A stretch of 24,230 nucleotides of DNA. Source: Poindextera sp035294785 (GTDB lineage Bacteria; Pseudomonadota; Alphaproteobacteria; Caulobacterales; Caulobacteraceae). Both the position numbers and the translations under genes were made by a program. The notes beneath the pieces were generated by a model that ran no database searches, was not told the DNA's origin, and worked only from the letters and a program-made list of their open reading frames with translations. Positions 14,822 to 22,626 of the stretch are shown here, in pieces (within the stretch, counting starts at the first letter, position 1; every line of letters begins with the position of its first letter). Location of the stretch: positions 1 to 24,230 of the forward strand of contig DATGKF010000077.1 in assembly GCA_035294785.1 (NCBI GenBank), given 5' to 3'.

Positions 14822-15786
14822 CGACCGAGACGCTCAGCCTTTCCCGCGAGGACTATTCGCGGCGCTTTCGCGACCCGGGTTTCGGCGCCGATCTGGCGGA
14901 GGTCGTGGCCGAGCGTTGCCGCCTGCCGCGCCCGCTCGTCCGCAAGGTCGAGGGCTCGAACCTGGTCTTCCGGGCCGGCGACGGGCCATGGCTGAAGATT
15001 TGCCCGCCTTACTGGCCGGACGCCTTCGACGCCGAAGTGCGCGCCACCGCGGCCGTGCAGGGCCGCCTGCCAGCCCGCGTTCCCGACATCCTCGAGACGG
15101 GCGCCTTGGAGGACTGGCGCTTTCTTGTCACGGCGCACGTCCCTGGCGTGCAGATCCAGAGCGTTCTGCCCGCGCTGAGCGATGCGGACCTCGACCGGAT
15201 CGCCGACGAGCTGGGCGCCTTCATGGCCGCGTTCCATGCCGCGCCGTCAGTCGGTTTCGAGCGCGCGTTCGGGCCCTGGCCGGTCTACCTCGACAACGCC
15301 CTGACCAACGCCCGCGCCGTTCATCTCGGGCGTGGGAACAGCCCGGAGGTGGCGGATCGGATCGCCGCGTTCCTCAGCCCCTATGACAACGCTCTTCGCG
15401 CGCTCGGCCCGCCGGTGCTGATCCACGCCGACCTTACGGATGAGCACGTGATGCTGGAGCGGGCGGGCGGCAGGTGGCGCCTGGCCGGCGTGCTCGATCT
15501 TGCCGACGCCATGACCGCGCCGGCGGCGCTCGACCTGATTGCGCCGTTCGTCGGACTCTTCCGCGGTCGCGCCGCCCCACAGCGGCGGCTGGCGGCCGCG
15601 GCCGGCGTCGCGCCCCTCTCGCCCGAGCAGGTGATGGCCGTCGCGCTGCAGCATCGCTTCATGCACTTCCACGACTGGTTCGCGTCCGAGCTCGCAGGCG
15701 GCATGGTCGACGTGGGCGAGATCGCGCGGGCGATCTTCCCGGGCGGGCAGGGGACGCGCCACCAGCCGGCGATCGTCCGGAGCTGA
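14818..15786 (+). CDS. APH-type phosphotransferase, probable CTG start
   Basis: The product is 322 aa if begun at 14818. It has the aminoglycoside-phosphotransferase/choline-kinase fold: an ATP-site region around VRKVEGSNLVFRAGD (41-55), the Brenner-type motif LIHADLTDEHV (catalytic Asp205, with His210 where many members have Asn) and metal-binding Asp227 in GVLDLADA. It probably phosphorylates a small hydroxylated compound; resistance is not implied. The first ATG/GTG/TTG is the GTG at 14905, but 29 good family-like residues lie upstream (SREDYSRRFRDPGF), reaching CTG 14818, which overlaps the acyl-CoA dehydrogenase stop (CTGA). No ribosome site is seen for the CTG; the GTG has GGAGG only two bases away. 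Confidence in the family is high, in the start moderate. Confidence 0.8.
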   Translation: MTTETLSLSREDYSRRFRDPGFGADLAEVVAERCRLPRPLVRKVEGSNLVFRAGDGPWLKICPPYWPDAFDAEVRATAAVQGRLPARVPDILETGALEDWRFLVTAHVPGVQIQSVLPALSDADLDRIADELGAFMAAFHAAPSVGFERAFGPWPVYLDNALTNARAVHLGRGNSPEVADRIAAFLSPYDNALRALGPPVLIHADLTDEHVMLERAGGRWRLAGVLDLADAMTAPAALDLIAPFVGLFRGRAAPQRRLAAAAGVAPLSPEQVMAVALQHRFMHFHDWFASELAGGMVDVGEIARAIFPGGQGTRHQPAIVRS

Positions 15787-15796
15787 GCGGGCGGCC

Positions 15797-16789
15797 TCAC
15801 GCCACGACGGGCAAGATCTCGTCGGTCAGCAGGGTGAAGCTGTCCTGGCTGAGCGGGGCGCAGAGGAGGTAGTTGAGGGAGGCGGTCTCCTTCAGCGCCT
15901 CGATCTTGTCGGCCACGGAGTCCGGCGTGCCGTGGATGATGACCTCGTTCACGTAGCGCTCGACCGGGTCGACCGTCGGCGCGACCGGGGCGCTGCCGTG
16001 GGCGTTGCGGTGCTGGGGCCCCATGTAGGCGCCGAGCATCCATTGCGCTCCGCGCCGGGCGATCGCCTCGGCCCGCTGCGCGGAGTCGGAGATGGCCAGC
16101 AGCCGCGCCATCGGGATGTCGCGGCCAGACGGGTCGTGGCCGGCGGCGCGCATCTGCTCGCCGTAGCGCTGGCGCTTCGAGGCGAGCTCGGTGTGCGTGC
16201 AGTGGGGGTCCATCAGGATGGAAAAGCCGCGGCCGGCGGCCCAGTCGATCGCGCTCTCCGACGTCGCCGCCATCCACACCGGCGGATGCGGACCCTGCAT
16301 GGGCTTGGGCAGCACCTCGACGTTGTCGAAGTCGTAGAACTGGCCGTGATGGCTTAGCCGCTCGTTCGTCCAGGCGGCCAGCACGATCTCGACCGTTTCG
16401 CGGAAGCGCGGCGCGCTCTCCTCGACGGGAATGCCGAAGGCGTTGAACTCGCCGACGGCGAAGCCGCGGCCCGCGCCCCAGTTCACCCGCCCGCCGGAGA
16501 GCACGTCCAGCAGCGCGACCTCTTCGGCCAGCCGGAGGGGATGGTAGAAGGGCGCCAGCGAGACGGCCGTGCCGATGCGCAGCCTCTCGGTCTGCGCGGC
16601 GGCCATCGTCGCCATCATGTGCACCGACGGGCAGACGCTGAACGACGAGAAATGGTGCTCGGCCAGCCAGACGGCGTCGTAGCCGGTGCGGTCCATCACC
16701 CCGAACCGCTCCAGCGCCCGGTCGTAGACGGATTCCAGCGCAATCGCCCGATCCGCCCAGCCAAAGAACTGCAGCACGCCAATTTTCAA
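15797..16789 (-). CDS. LLM-class flavin-dependent oxidoreductase (luciferase-like monooxygenase)
   Basis: The product is 330 aa, a typical luciferase-like TIM barrel. Visible are MKIGVLQFFGW at the start, the AEHHF motif at about 43-47, RIGTAVSLAPFYHPLRLAEE, the GGRVNWGAGRGF flavin-site segment (about 99-110) and PPVWMAATS. Such enzymes use reduced FMN or F420 to oxidise diverse substrates; this one looks like the FMN type, with substrate unknown. The start is TTG at 16787-16789, supported by GAGGGAG eight bases upstream; the nearby ATG at 16797 is in another frame and stops at once. It lies downstream of the diiron gene on the same strand, separated by the cloverleaf repeat. Confidence 0.87.
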   Translation of the reverse strand: MKIGVLQFFGWADRAIALESVYDRALERFGVMDRTGYDAVWLAEHHFSSFSVCPSVHMMATMAAAQTERLRIGTAVSLAPFYHPLRLAEEVALLDVLSGGRVNWGAGRGFAVGEFNAFGIPVEESAPRFRETVEIVLAAWTNERLSHHGQFYDFDNVEVLPKPMQGPHPPVWMAATSESAIDWAAGRGFSILMDPHCTHTELASKRQRYGEQMRAAGHDPSGRDIPMARLLAISDSAQRAEAIARRGAQWMLGAYMGPQHRNAHGSAPVAPTVDPVERYVNEVIIHGTPDSVADKIEALKETASLNYLLCAPLSQDSFTLLTDEILPVVA

Positions 16790-16804
16790 CGGCGCATCTC
16801 CCTC

Positions 16805-16900
16805 GTCATCCCCCGCTGAAGCGTAGCGGAATGCGGGGGACCCATGAACACCAGATCCAGCACGGCGATCATGGGTCGCCCGGACAAGCCGGGCGATGAC
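16805..16900. repeat. Cloverleaf (four-way junction) intergenic repeat
   Basis: This 96-base element folds completely into an outer stem and three arms with essentially no unpaired junction bases. The outer stem is GTCATC (16805-16810) with GATGAC (16895-16900). Arm 1 is CCCCCGC (16810-16816) with GCGGGGG (16833-16839). Arm 2 is ACCCATGA (16840-16847) with TCATGGGT (16869-16876). Arm 3 is CGCCCGG (16877-16883) with CCGGGCG (16889-16895), loop ACAAG. All four stems are perfect. It resembles intergenic repeats with GTCATCC ends and ACCCATGA cores that I recall from Caulobacterales-type genomes. It lies between two co-directional genes, just outside the LLM ribosome site, and could act as an RNA structure or as a mobile REP/MITE-like element. 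Confidence 0.75.
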
Positions 16901-16920
16901 GGCTCAGGTACGGCCGCCGC

Positions 16921-18015
16921 TCACTCCGCCGGCTGCATGGCCTGGGCGCGGTCGACGACGCTTTGTACGTAGTTGCGGCGGGCGTCGAAGTCCTTGGCGA
17001 TCGTGTCGTCGGCGTCCTGCAGCGCCTGCACGTCGGTCTCCGCGAAGCTGATGATCCCCATCTCCTCGTAGCCCTTGCGGATGGTCGACCCCCACAGGCC
17101 GACATCCTTCACGATCGGCACGATGCGGGTGAAAAGCGAGGAGCGGAACATCTCCATGAACCCCGAGTCGTACATGTGCTCGGCGCACTTGGCCGGGTCG
17201 AGGCCCAGCGTCTTCCACACCTCGACGGCGTCGAAGCGGTCGCGCATCAGGTAGCAGGCCTCGAGCAGGAACTCCTCGCGCTCGTCCCGCTCCTTCTGCG
17301 TCAGCTGCGGGTAGTAGTCGCGCAAGGCGAGGCGCCCGAAGGCGACGTGCCGGCTCTCGTCCTGCATCACATAGGCGTTGACGGCCGCGGCCAGCGGGTT
17401 CTGGGCATGGTCGCGGATCTGCTGGAAGGCGGCCAGGGCCAGGCCTTCGATCACCACCTGCATGCCGAGGTAGGTCATGTCCCACCTCGAGTCCCGCAAC
17501 ACCTGGTCGATCAGCTCCTGCAAAGGCGGCGTCATTGGATAGGCGACGCCGAACTTCTCCAAGAGGCGCTTGTAGCTTTCTACGTGGCGCGCCTCGTCGA
17601 TCACCTGGGTCGACGCGTAGAACTTGGAGTCCACGTCCGGCACCTGCGTCACGATCTTCGCCGCGCAGATGAGCGCGCCCTGTTCGCCCTGCATGAACTG
17701 GCTGATCTGCCAGCCCTGGAAGTGCCTGCGCACGTTAGCCTTTTCCTTGCGCGACATGGCCTCGTACTGGGGCATGCCGCTGATCGGCAGCATCTCTTCC
17801 GGCAGCTGCTCAGGGTTGTCCTCGTCGAGTTCCTGGGTCCAGTCGATGCGGCTTTCGGCGTCCCACTGCATCTCTATCCCCTTGCGATAGAGACCCATCA
17901 TGGTCGCGCGGCCTTCGTCGTAGTCCCAGTTGAAGGTGACGTCGAAGTCCTGCGGCACGCGCCAATGCGAGCCGTCGGGCGCGGGAAAGGGATAGCGATC
18001 TGCAAGCTTCGGCAT
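16921..18015 (-). CDS. Ferritin-like diiron carboxylate protein
   Basis: The product is 364 aa. The four-helix diiron ligand set is visible: Glu111 (GEQGALICAA), Glu141 and His144 (DEARHVESY), Glu190 (VIEGLALAAF), and Glu220 with His223 (QDESRHVAFG). This is the E...ExxH...E...ExxH pattern of R2-like and AurF-like oxygenases/oxidases. Substrate and partner are unknown. I chose the ATG at 18015, which has AGGAGGA ten bases upstream; an extension to 18072 adds a basic leader without family character. It is followed on the same strand by the flavin oxidoreductase gene after 131 bases carrying the cloverleaf repeat, so a diiron/flavin partnership is possible but not shown. Confidence 0.84.
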   Translation of the reverse strand: MPKLADRYPFPAPDGSHWRVPQDFDVTFNWDYDEGRATMMGLYRKGIEMQWDAESRIDWTQELDEDNPEQLPEEMLPISGMPQYEAMSRKEKANVRRHFQGWQISQFMQGEQGALICAAKIVTQVPDVDSKFYASTQVIDEARHVESYKRLLEKFGVAYPMTPPLQELIDQVLRDSRWDMTYLGMQVVIEGLALAAFQQIRDHAQNPLAAAVNAYVMQDESRHVAFGRLALRDYYPQLTQKERDEREEFLLEACYLMRDRFDAVEVWKTLGLDPAKCAEHMYDSGFMEMFRSSLFTRIVPIVKDVGLWGSTIRKGYEEMGIISFAETDVQALQDADDTIAKDFDARRNYVQSVVDRAQAMQPAE

Positions 18016-18059
18016 GGCCGTTGTCCTCCTGGCGGCCTTCTTTCGAGCCCCCTCGACGG

Positions 18060-18089
18060 CCAATATGCGCAAGATCGGGCGGCGGGCAA
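18060..18089 (-). promoter_or_regulatory. Candidate promoter for the diiron protein gene
   Basis: On the minus strand TTGCCC (18084-18089), an 18-base spacer and TATTGG (18060-18065) form a plausible sigma-70-type promoter 44 bases before the ATG at 18015. Confidence 0.35.
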
Positions 18090-18188
18090 CGCTCGTTCGC
18101 GTGATCGGCGAAGCAAAGATTACGGCGCTTTAAGTGCAAATCACTGCGCGCCGCGCCTAAGCCAGCTTGGAAAATCGGGAGAACGACC

Positions 18189-19271
18189 GTGCGAATCTTG
18201 CTGGGCGCCGCCGCTGCGGCCGGACTGCTTGCTTCAGGCGCCGCGGCCAGCGCCGCGGGCGTCGATATCCGCAACGCCGCGGTGCGCGTGGTCGTCATCC
18301 CTGAGGCGCGCGCCGATGTCAGCGTCACGGTGGTGAGGACCAATCCCCGGCTGCCGGTCCACGTCTCGACCGACCTGCTCGGTCAGACGATCGTCGACGG
18401 CGGTTTTGGCTTCGGTTTCTTCGGCGGCCATCCGGTGCGCTGCGGCGGCAGCGGCGACGGCCGCTGGATGAGCGTCTGGGGTATCGGCCGCTTCACCTAT
18501 GACGAGCTCCCTGAAGTGGTGGTGCGCGTGCCGCTTGACGCACGTGTCAGCTCGGGCGGCGGTGTCTTCGGTGCGATCTCGGCCGCCGACCGGCTGGCGC
18601 TCGTGACCGGCGGCTGCGGCGAGTGGATCGTCGCCGACGTCAAGGATCGGCTCACGGTGCTGAACACCGGCTCCGGCCGGGTGCGCGCGGGGTCGGCCGG
18701 CGACATGGCCCTGAGCGTGTCCGGCTCCGGCGTGATCTGGACGCGGGTCGCGTCGCGATCGCTCGACGTCCACACCAGCGGCTCCGGCGGCATCGACGTC
18801 GAGCAGGCGTCAGGGCCGATCGACGCCGGCGCCTCCGGCTCGGGCTCGATCCGCATCGCTGGCGGCGAGGCCGGCGCGCTCACGGCGCACGTGAGCGGGT
18901 CCGGAGACATCGCTTTCCTAGGGCGCGCCCAGACGGTGGACAGCGGCCTCAGCGGTTCCGGCGGCATCGACGTGGGACGGGTGGCGGAGAACGTCAACGT
19001 CCAAATCAGCGGCGGCGGCGGCATGCACGTCTCCGAGGCGACGGGCGCCGTGCACGCGCGATTGTCCGGCTCGGGCGAGCTGACCGTCGATCGCGGGCAT
19101 GTGAGCGAGATCGACGCGCGGATTTCAGGTTCGGGCGGCGTCGACTTCGGCGGCGTCGCGGACCGGTTGACCCTCGCGGCATCCGGCTCCGGCGGCGTCC
19201 GCGTCGGCCAGGTGCTCGGGCCGATCGCCTCGAAAAGCTCGGGGTCGGGCCGGGTGGTCGTCCTGCGCTAG
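18189..19271 (+). CDS. Exported GIN-domain (DUF2807) protein with SGSG repeats
   Basis: The product is 360 aa. A signal peptide (MRILLGAAAAAGLLASGAAASA) sends it out of the cytoplasm. From about residue 110 the protein is built of beta-strand rungs each marked by SGSG or a variant, about 20 residues apart, as in the GIN/DUF2807 putative auto-transporter adhesin head domain. This predicts a right-handed beta-helix. Family members are exported proteins of unknown role. The start is GTG 18189 with GGGAG seven bases upstream. An N-terminal Gly-rich part (GGFGFGFFGGHP, 71-82) precedes two Cys residues. The gene stands alone between the divergent diiron gene and the gamma-glutamyltransferase gene 80 bases downstream. 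Confidence 0.84.
   Translation: MRILLGAAAAAGLLASGAAASAAGVDIRNAAVRVVVIPEARADVSVTVVRTNPRLPVHVSTDLLGQTIVDGGFGFGFFGGHPVRCGGSGDGRWMSVWGIGRFTYDELPEVVVRVPLDARVSSGGGVFGAISAADRLALVTGGCGEWIVADVKDRLTVLNTGSGRVRAGSAGDMALSVSGSGVIWTRVASRSLDVHTSGSGGIDVEQASGPIDAGASGSGSIRIAGGEAGALTAHVSGSGDIAFLGRAQTVDSGLSGSGGIDVGRVAENVNVQISGGGGMHVSEATGAVHARLSGSGELTVDRGHVSEIDARISGSGGVDFGGVADRLTLAASGSGGVRVGQVLGPIASKSSGSGRVVVLR
18664..19260 (+). repeat. Coding repeats: eleven SGSG-type rungs
   Basis: Within the GIN protein, eleven copies of a TGSG/SGSG/SGGG core recur about every 54-63 bases: TGSGRV, SGSGVI, SGSGGI, SGSGSI, SGSGDI, SGSGGI, SGGGGM, SGSGEL, SGSGGV, SGSGGV, SGSGRV. They are protein-level repeats, diverged at DNA level, and mark successive turns of the predicted beta-helix. 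Confidence 0.8.
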
Positions 19272-19351
19272 CCGCCGCCGGCGATTGACGGCCCCCGCCC
19301 GCCGGCGCGAGATGCCGGCGACGGGCGCTTTCGGCCCGCGAGGGTTGAGCG

Positions 19352-21025
19352 TTGAGCACTTCGAAACTGGGATTCCCGGGTCGCCGGCCGCCTTGGCCGA
19401 GCGACCGGTACCGGCCGCTGGTCGGCCGTCGCGGCATGGTCTGCGCCGCCCACCCGATGGTCGCCTCGGCGGGCTTGGCGGTGCTGGCGCGCGGCGGCAA
19501 CGCGGCCGACGCCGTCGTGGCCGCCGGCCTCGCCGCCGCCGTCGTGATGCCGGAGATGTGCGGCTTGGGCGGAGATCTTTTCGCCGTCGTGCATCCGGGC
19601 GGCCGCTCGGGCGTCCCGCTCGCCTTTCTGGGCTCCGGCGCCGCTCCGATGGGCGCGAGCCTCGCCATGGTGCGCGAACACGCGGAGGCCGGGCCCGATG
19701 GCACGCCGCGCATGCCGCGCCGCGGTCCCTTGTCGATCTCGACGCCCGGCATGGTCGACGGATACGGCGCGATCCTGAACCGGTTCGGCTCGCGCAGTTT
19801 CGCCGAGGTCGCCGAGCCGGCCATCGCGCTCGCCGACGGCGCCGCCCAGACCGTGGCCGCGGTCGGCGCCATCCGCGCCTTTGAGGACCTGCTGCGTGAG
19901 AACGAGCGCGGCGCGGCCATCTTCCTCCCCAGCGGCCGCGCCCCGGCCTGGGGCGAGGTGCTGGCGCAGGCCGATCTGGCCGCCACGCTCCGGCTCCTGG
20001 CCCGCGAGGGGCCGCGGGCGTTTTACGAGGGCCCGCTCGCCAAACGGATGGCCGACGGCGTGCAGGTGCTGGGCGGCGCGCTCTCGACCAGCGATCTGGC
20101 CGCCCACGAAACGGTGGTCGAGACGCCGATCGCCACGTCCTATCGCGGCCACACGATCCACCAGACCGGCATCCCCAGCCAGGGCCTCATCCTGCTCGAG
20201 GCGCTGAACATCGTCGAGCACGCCGATCCGGGCGCGCTCGCGCCCGACGCGCGCATTCACCTCTTCGCCGAAGCGCTCAAATGCGCCTACGCCGACCGGC
20301 TGAGCTACGCCCAGGACCCGAAGTTCGGGACGGACGCGACCGCGAAGCTGATCGCCAAGGCGTGGGCGGCCGAGCGCTACGCCGGCATCGATCCCGACCG
20401 CGCCGCTGAGGACGCCCGCGCGCCCGCGATGGCGGCGGGCGACACCACCTACATCTGCGCCGCCGACGGCGACGGCATGATGGCCTCGCTCATCCAGTCG
20501 GTAGCGCTCGCGTTCGGCTCCGGGGTCGTGGCTGGCGACACCGGCGTTCTGATGAACGATCGCGCCGGGCGCGGCTTCAGCCTCGCCGAGGGCGACCCCA
20601 ACCTCTACGCGCCCGGCAAGCGCACCATGCACACGCTCAACTGCTACCTGGTCACCGACGCCGAAGGCGATCCGGTGCTCGCCGGCGGCACGCCCGGCGG
20701 CGACGGCCAGCCGCAGTGGAACCTGCAGGTGTTGAGCGGCCTCATTGACCAGGGCCAGGACGTGCAGGAGGCGGCCGAGGCGCCGCGTTGGGACATCTGG
20801 CCGGGCACCGACCCGCACAACCGCCCGAACCCTTTCGAGCTCGTCGTCGAGACGCGGCTGGGCGAGGATGTGCTGGATGGCCTCGAACGCCGCGGCCACC
20901 GGCTGCGGCGCATCGGTGGCTGGGCGTCCGGCGGCGCGGTGCAGCTGATCGCCCGCGACCCGGCGACCGGCGTCCTCGTCGGCGGCTCCGACCCCCGCGT
21001 CGAAGGCCAGGCGCTGGCGCTCTGA
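19352..21025 (+). CDS. Gamma-glutamyltransferase family protein, no signal peptide
   Basis: The product is 557 aa, an Ntn-hydrolase made as a precursor. Visible are ARGGNAADAVVAAGL and PEMCGLGGDLFAVV near the N-terminus, and GDTTYICAADGDG, where Thr365 would be the N-terminal nucleophile after self-cleavage, then GGTPGGDGQPQ. Classical members cleave glutathione in the periplasm; this one has no signal peptide, so it is probably cytoplasmic and could act on another gamma-glutamyl compound. The start is TTG 19352, with GAGGG seven bases upstream; an in-frame stop lies six bases before it. The alternative ATG at 19436 would lose the first 28 residues. Its stop overlaps the probable CTG start of the kinase gene. 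Confidence 0.88.
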   Translation: MSTSKLGFPGRRPPWPSDRYRPLVGRRGMVCAAHPMVASAGLAVLARGGNAADAVVAAGLAAAVVMPEMCGLGGDLFAVVHPGGRSGVPLAFLGSGAAPMGASLAMVREHAEAGPDGTPRMPRRGPLSISTPGMVDGYGAILNRFGSRSFAEVAEPAIALADGAAQTVAAVGAIRAFEDLLRENERGAAIFLPSGRAPAWGEVLAQADLAATLRLLAREGPRAFYEGPLAKRMADGVQVLGGALSTSDLAAHETVVETPIATSYRGHTIHQTGIPSQGLILLEALNIVEHADPGALAPDARIHLFAEALKCAYADRLSYAQDPKFGTDATAKLIAKAWAAERYAGIDPDRAAEDARAPAMAAGDTTYICAADGDGMMASLIQSVALAFGSGVVAGDTGVLMNDRAGRGFSLAEGDPNLYAPGKRTMHTLNCYLVTDAEGDPVLAGGTPGGDGQPQWNLQVLSGLIDQGQDVQEAAEAPRWDIWPGTDPHNRPNPFELVVETRLGEDVLDGLERRGHRLRRIGGWASGGAVQLIARDPATGVLVGGSDPRVEGQALAL

Positions 21026-21528
21026 CACGCGTCGTCGTCCTGGGCTGCGCCGGCGCCGGCAAGTCCACTTTCGCCAGCCGCCTCGGCGAACGCACGGGCG
21101 CCCCGGTCATCGACCTCGACGCGCTCTGGCGCGCGCAGGGCGACGATGATGTCGAGCGCTTCCGCGCGGCGCTTGTGGAACGACACGCGGCCGACGCCTG
21201 GATCAGCGACGGCAACTTCGCCGCAGCCACCTTCGACATCCGTCTGCCGCGCGCCGACCTCATCGTCTGGCTGGACCGGCCGCGCTGGCTCTGCCGCTGG
21301 CGTGCGATACGCCGCGCGCTCGGCGGCGACGCCCACCACCGGCTGCAGGACCTCGGCGACGTTCTCGGCTTCATCGGCGGCTTCGACCGGATCAACCGTC
21401 CGCGCATCGAAGCCGAACGCCTGAAGCATGGGCCAGCCGTTCCCGTGGCGCGGCTCGAGACCGAGCGCGCGACCGCGGCCTTTCTGGCCGATCCGGGTGT
21501 CTTTTCGCCGGCGTCATCCGTCTTATGA
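21022..21528 (+). CDS. P-loop nucleotide/adenylate-kinase-like protein, probable CTG start
   Basis: The product is 168 aa. The P-loop GCAGAGKST (residues 8-16) comes right after the first beta strand (TRVVVLG), followed by GAPVIDLDALW, SDGNF (about 73-77) and LIVWLDRPRW, the pattern of small adenylate-kinase/shikimate-kinase-like ATPases sometimes annotated as topology modulation proteins (FlaR-like). Homologues typically begin M-x-R-V just before this strand. Here the only codon at that place is CTG 21022, nested in the gamma-glutamyltransferase stop (CTGA); no ATG, GTG or TTG precedes the P-loop within reach. Translation probably depends on coupling to the upstream gene. Its stop overlaps an ATG at 21525. 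The substrate is unknown. Confidence 0.8.
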   Translation: MTRVVVLGCAGAGKSTFASRLGERTGAPVIDLDALWRAQGDDDVERFRAALVERHAADAWISDGNFAAATFDIRLPRADLIVWLDRPRWLCRWRAIRRALGGDAHHRLQDLGDVLGFIGGFDRINRPRIEAERLKHGPAVPVARLETERATAAFLADPGVFSPASSVL

Positions 21529-21554
21529 ACACGGGAGCGAGGCGGGAGGGCGCG

Positions 21555-22547
21555 ATGCACGAACCGATCGGCGACGACGCCGCCAAGGCGATGCGACGGC
21601 TCTGGTTCGCCTACCTCGACGCCCTCGAACCGGCGCGCCCGGGCCTGCACGCCCTCTGCCTCAAGCTGACCGGCTCGGTGTTCGACGCCGAGGACCTGGC
21701 GCAGGAGGCGCTGCTGCGCGGCTTCGGCGCCATGGCGCGCGGCGACATGTTCACGCAATCGCCGGCGATCCAGAGCCCGCGCGCCTACCTCGGCCGTATC
21801 GCCGCCAACCTCTGGATCGACGGCCAGCGACGCAGCGGCCGCGAAGTCGCCGAGCCTGACGCCGACGCCGCCGTCCCCGCCGGAGACGAGGCGGTGATCA
21901 CGCTGGCGGCCGGGGCCGCCCTCTTCGAACGGGCGGCGCCGCAGGAGCGGGCGGCCGTCGTGCTCAAGGACGCGCTCGACCTCTCCATCGACGAGATCGC
22001 TGTCATCCTTGCGACGACGCCAGGCGCTGTGAAGTCTGCGCTCCGCCGCGGCCGCGGCAAACTCGAGGCCGCCCGGCGGGAGGCCAAGCTGCTGCGCGGC
22101 GCAAGCGCCTCGCCGGCGCTGATCGACCGGTTCGTCGCCGCCTTCAACGCCCGCGACCCGGCCGCCATCGCCGCCGTGCTCTCCGAGAGGGTGGTCTATG
22201 AGGCCAGCGGCGTCGGCGGCGAGATTGGCAAGGGCGCCATCTGGGTCGCGGTCAACGCCGACCGGCCGGAGGGCGTGCGCTGGGCGCGGGCGCGCTTCGA
22301 GGGCGAGGACATCGCCATCGGGCTGCGCACGCGGCGGAACGGCCACGACCAGCTGCTCGGCGTGTCGCGTTTCGAGGAGGCTGACGGCCGCATTTCGCGC
22401 CACGTCGGCTACTTCTTCACCCCGGAGACGCTGGCGCTGATCGCCGAGGCGCTGGGCATGGACGCCGCCAGCCACGGCTATCACCAGGACCCGGAGACGC
22501 TCGAGCGCATGATCGCCGACTCGACGCTGCCCTGGCGCGGGACCTAG
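21555..22547 (+). CDS. ECF sigma factor with SnoaL-like C-terminal domain
   Basis: The product is 330 aa. Region 2 is at about 25-95 (DAEDLAQEALLRGF, AYLGRIAANLWIDGQRR) and region 4 at about 120-175 (AAPQERAAVVLKDALDLSIDEIA, TTPGAVKSALRRGRGKL). The C-terminal 145 residues form a SnoaL/NTF2-like domain (IDRFVAAFNARDPAAIAAVL), as in ECF41-like and related groups, where the extra domain adjusts sigma activity instead of an anti-sigma factor. I do not see the group-defining ECF41 linker motif, so the subgroup is open. I chose ATG 21555 because GGGAGG precedes it; ATG 21525, overlapping the kinase stop, has no ribosome site. The serine hydrolase gene downstream may be a target. Confidence 0.85.
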   Translation: MHEPIGDDAAKAMRRLWFAYLDALEPARPGLHALCLKLTGSVFDAEDLAQEALLRGFGAMARGDMFTQSPAIQSPRAYLGRIAANLWIDGQRRSGREVAEPDADAAVPAGDEAVITLAAGAALFERAAPQERAAVVLKDALDLSIDEIAVILATTPGAVKSALRRGRGKLEAARREAKLLRGASASPALIDRFVAAFNARDPAAIAAVLSERVVYEASGVGGEIGKGAIWVAVNADRPEGVRWARARFEGEDIAIGLRTRRNGHDQLLGVSRFEEADGRISRHVGYFFTPETLALIAEALGMDAASHGYHQDPETLERMIADSTLPWRGT

Positions 22548-22575
22548 CCGCTCCTGCCGTTACGCGTTTGTAAGA

Positions 22576-22591
22576 CGACACGCCTGTGTCG
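22576..22591. promoter_or_regulatory. Palindrome upstream of the serine hydrolase gene
   Basis: CGACAC-GCCT-GTGTCG is a perfect 6+4+6 inverted repeat in the 79-base gap between the sigma factor and the serine hydrolase, 35 bases before the ATG. It could be an operator or part of an ECF-type promoter (TGTCG resembles ECF -35 halves), but neither is shown. Confidence 0.35.
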
Positions 22592-22626
22592 CGGCTGCCA
22601 AGATCGCCCCGATCGAGAGGGCGAGC

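Noticed and set aside
18664..19260. Tandem DNA repeat or satellite
   Set aside because: The periodicity is at protein level (SGSG rungs); the DNA copies are diverged and variable in length, so it is a coding repeat.
19268..21028. 586-codon minus-strand frame opposite the gamma-glutamyltransferase gene
   Set aside because: Low-complexity Arg/Ala composition, no motif, and the plus strand encodes a complete recognisable enzyme.
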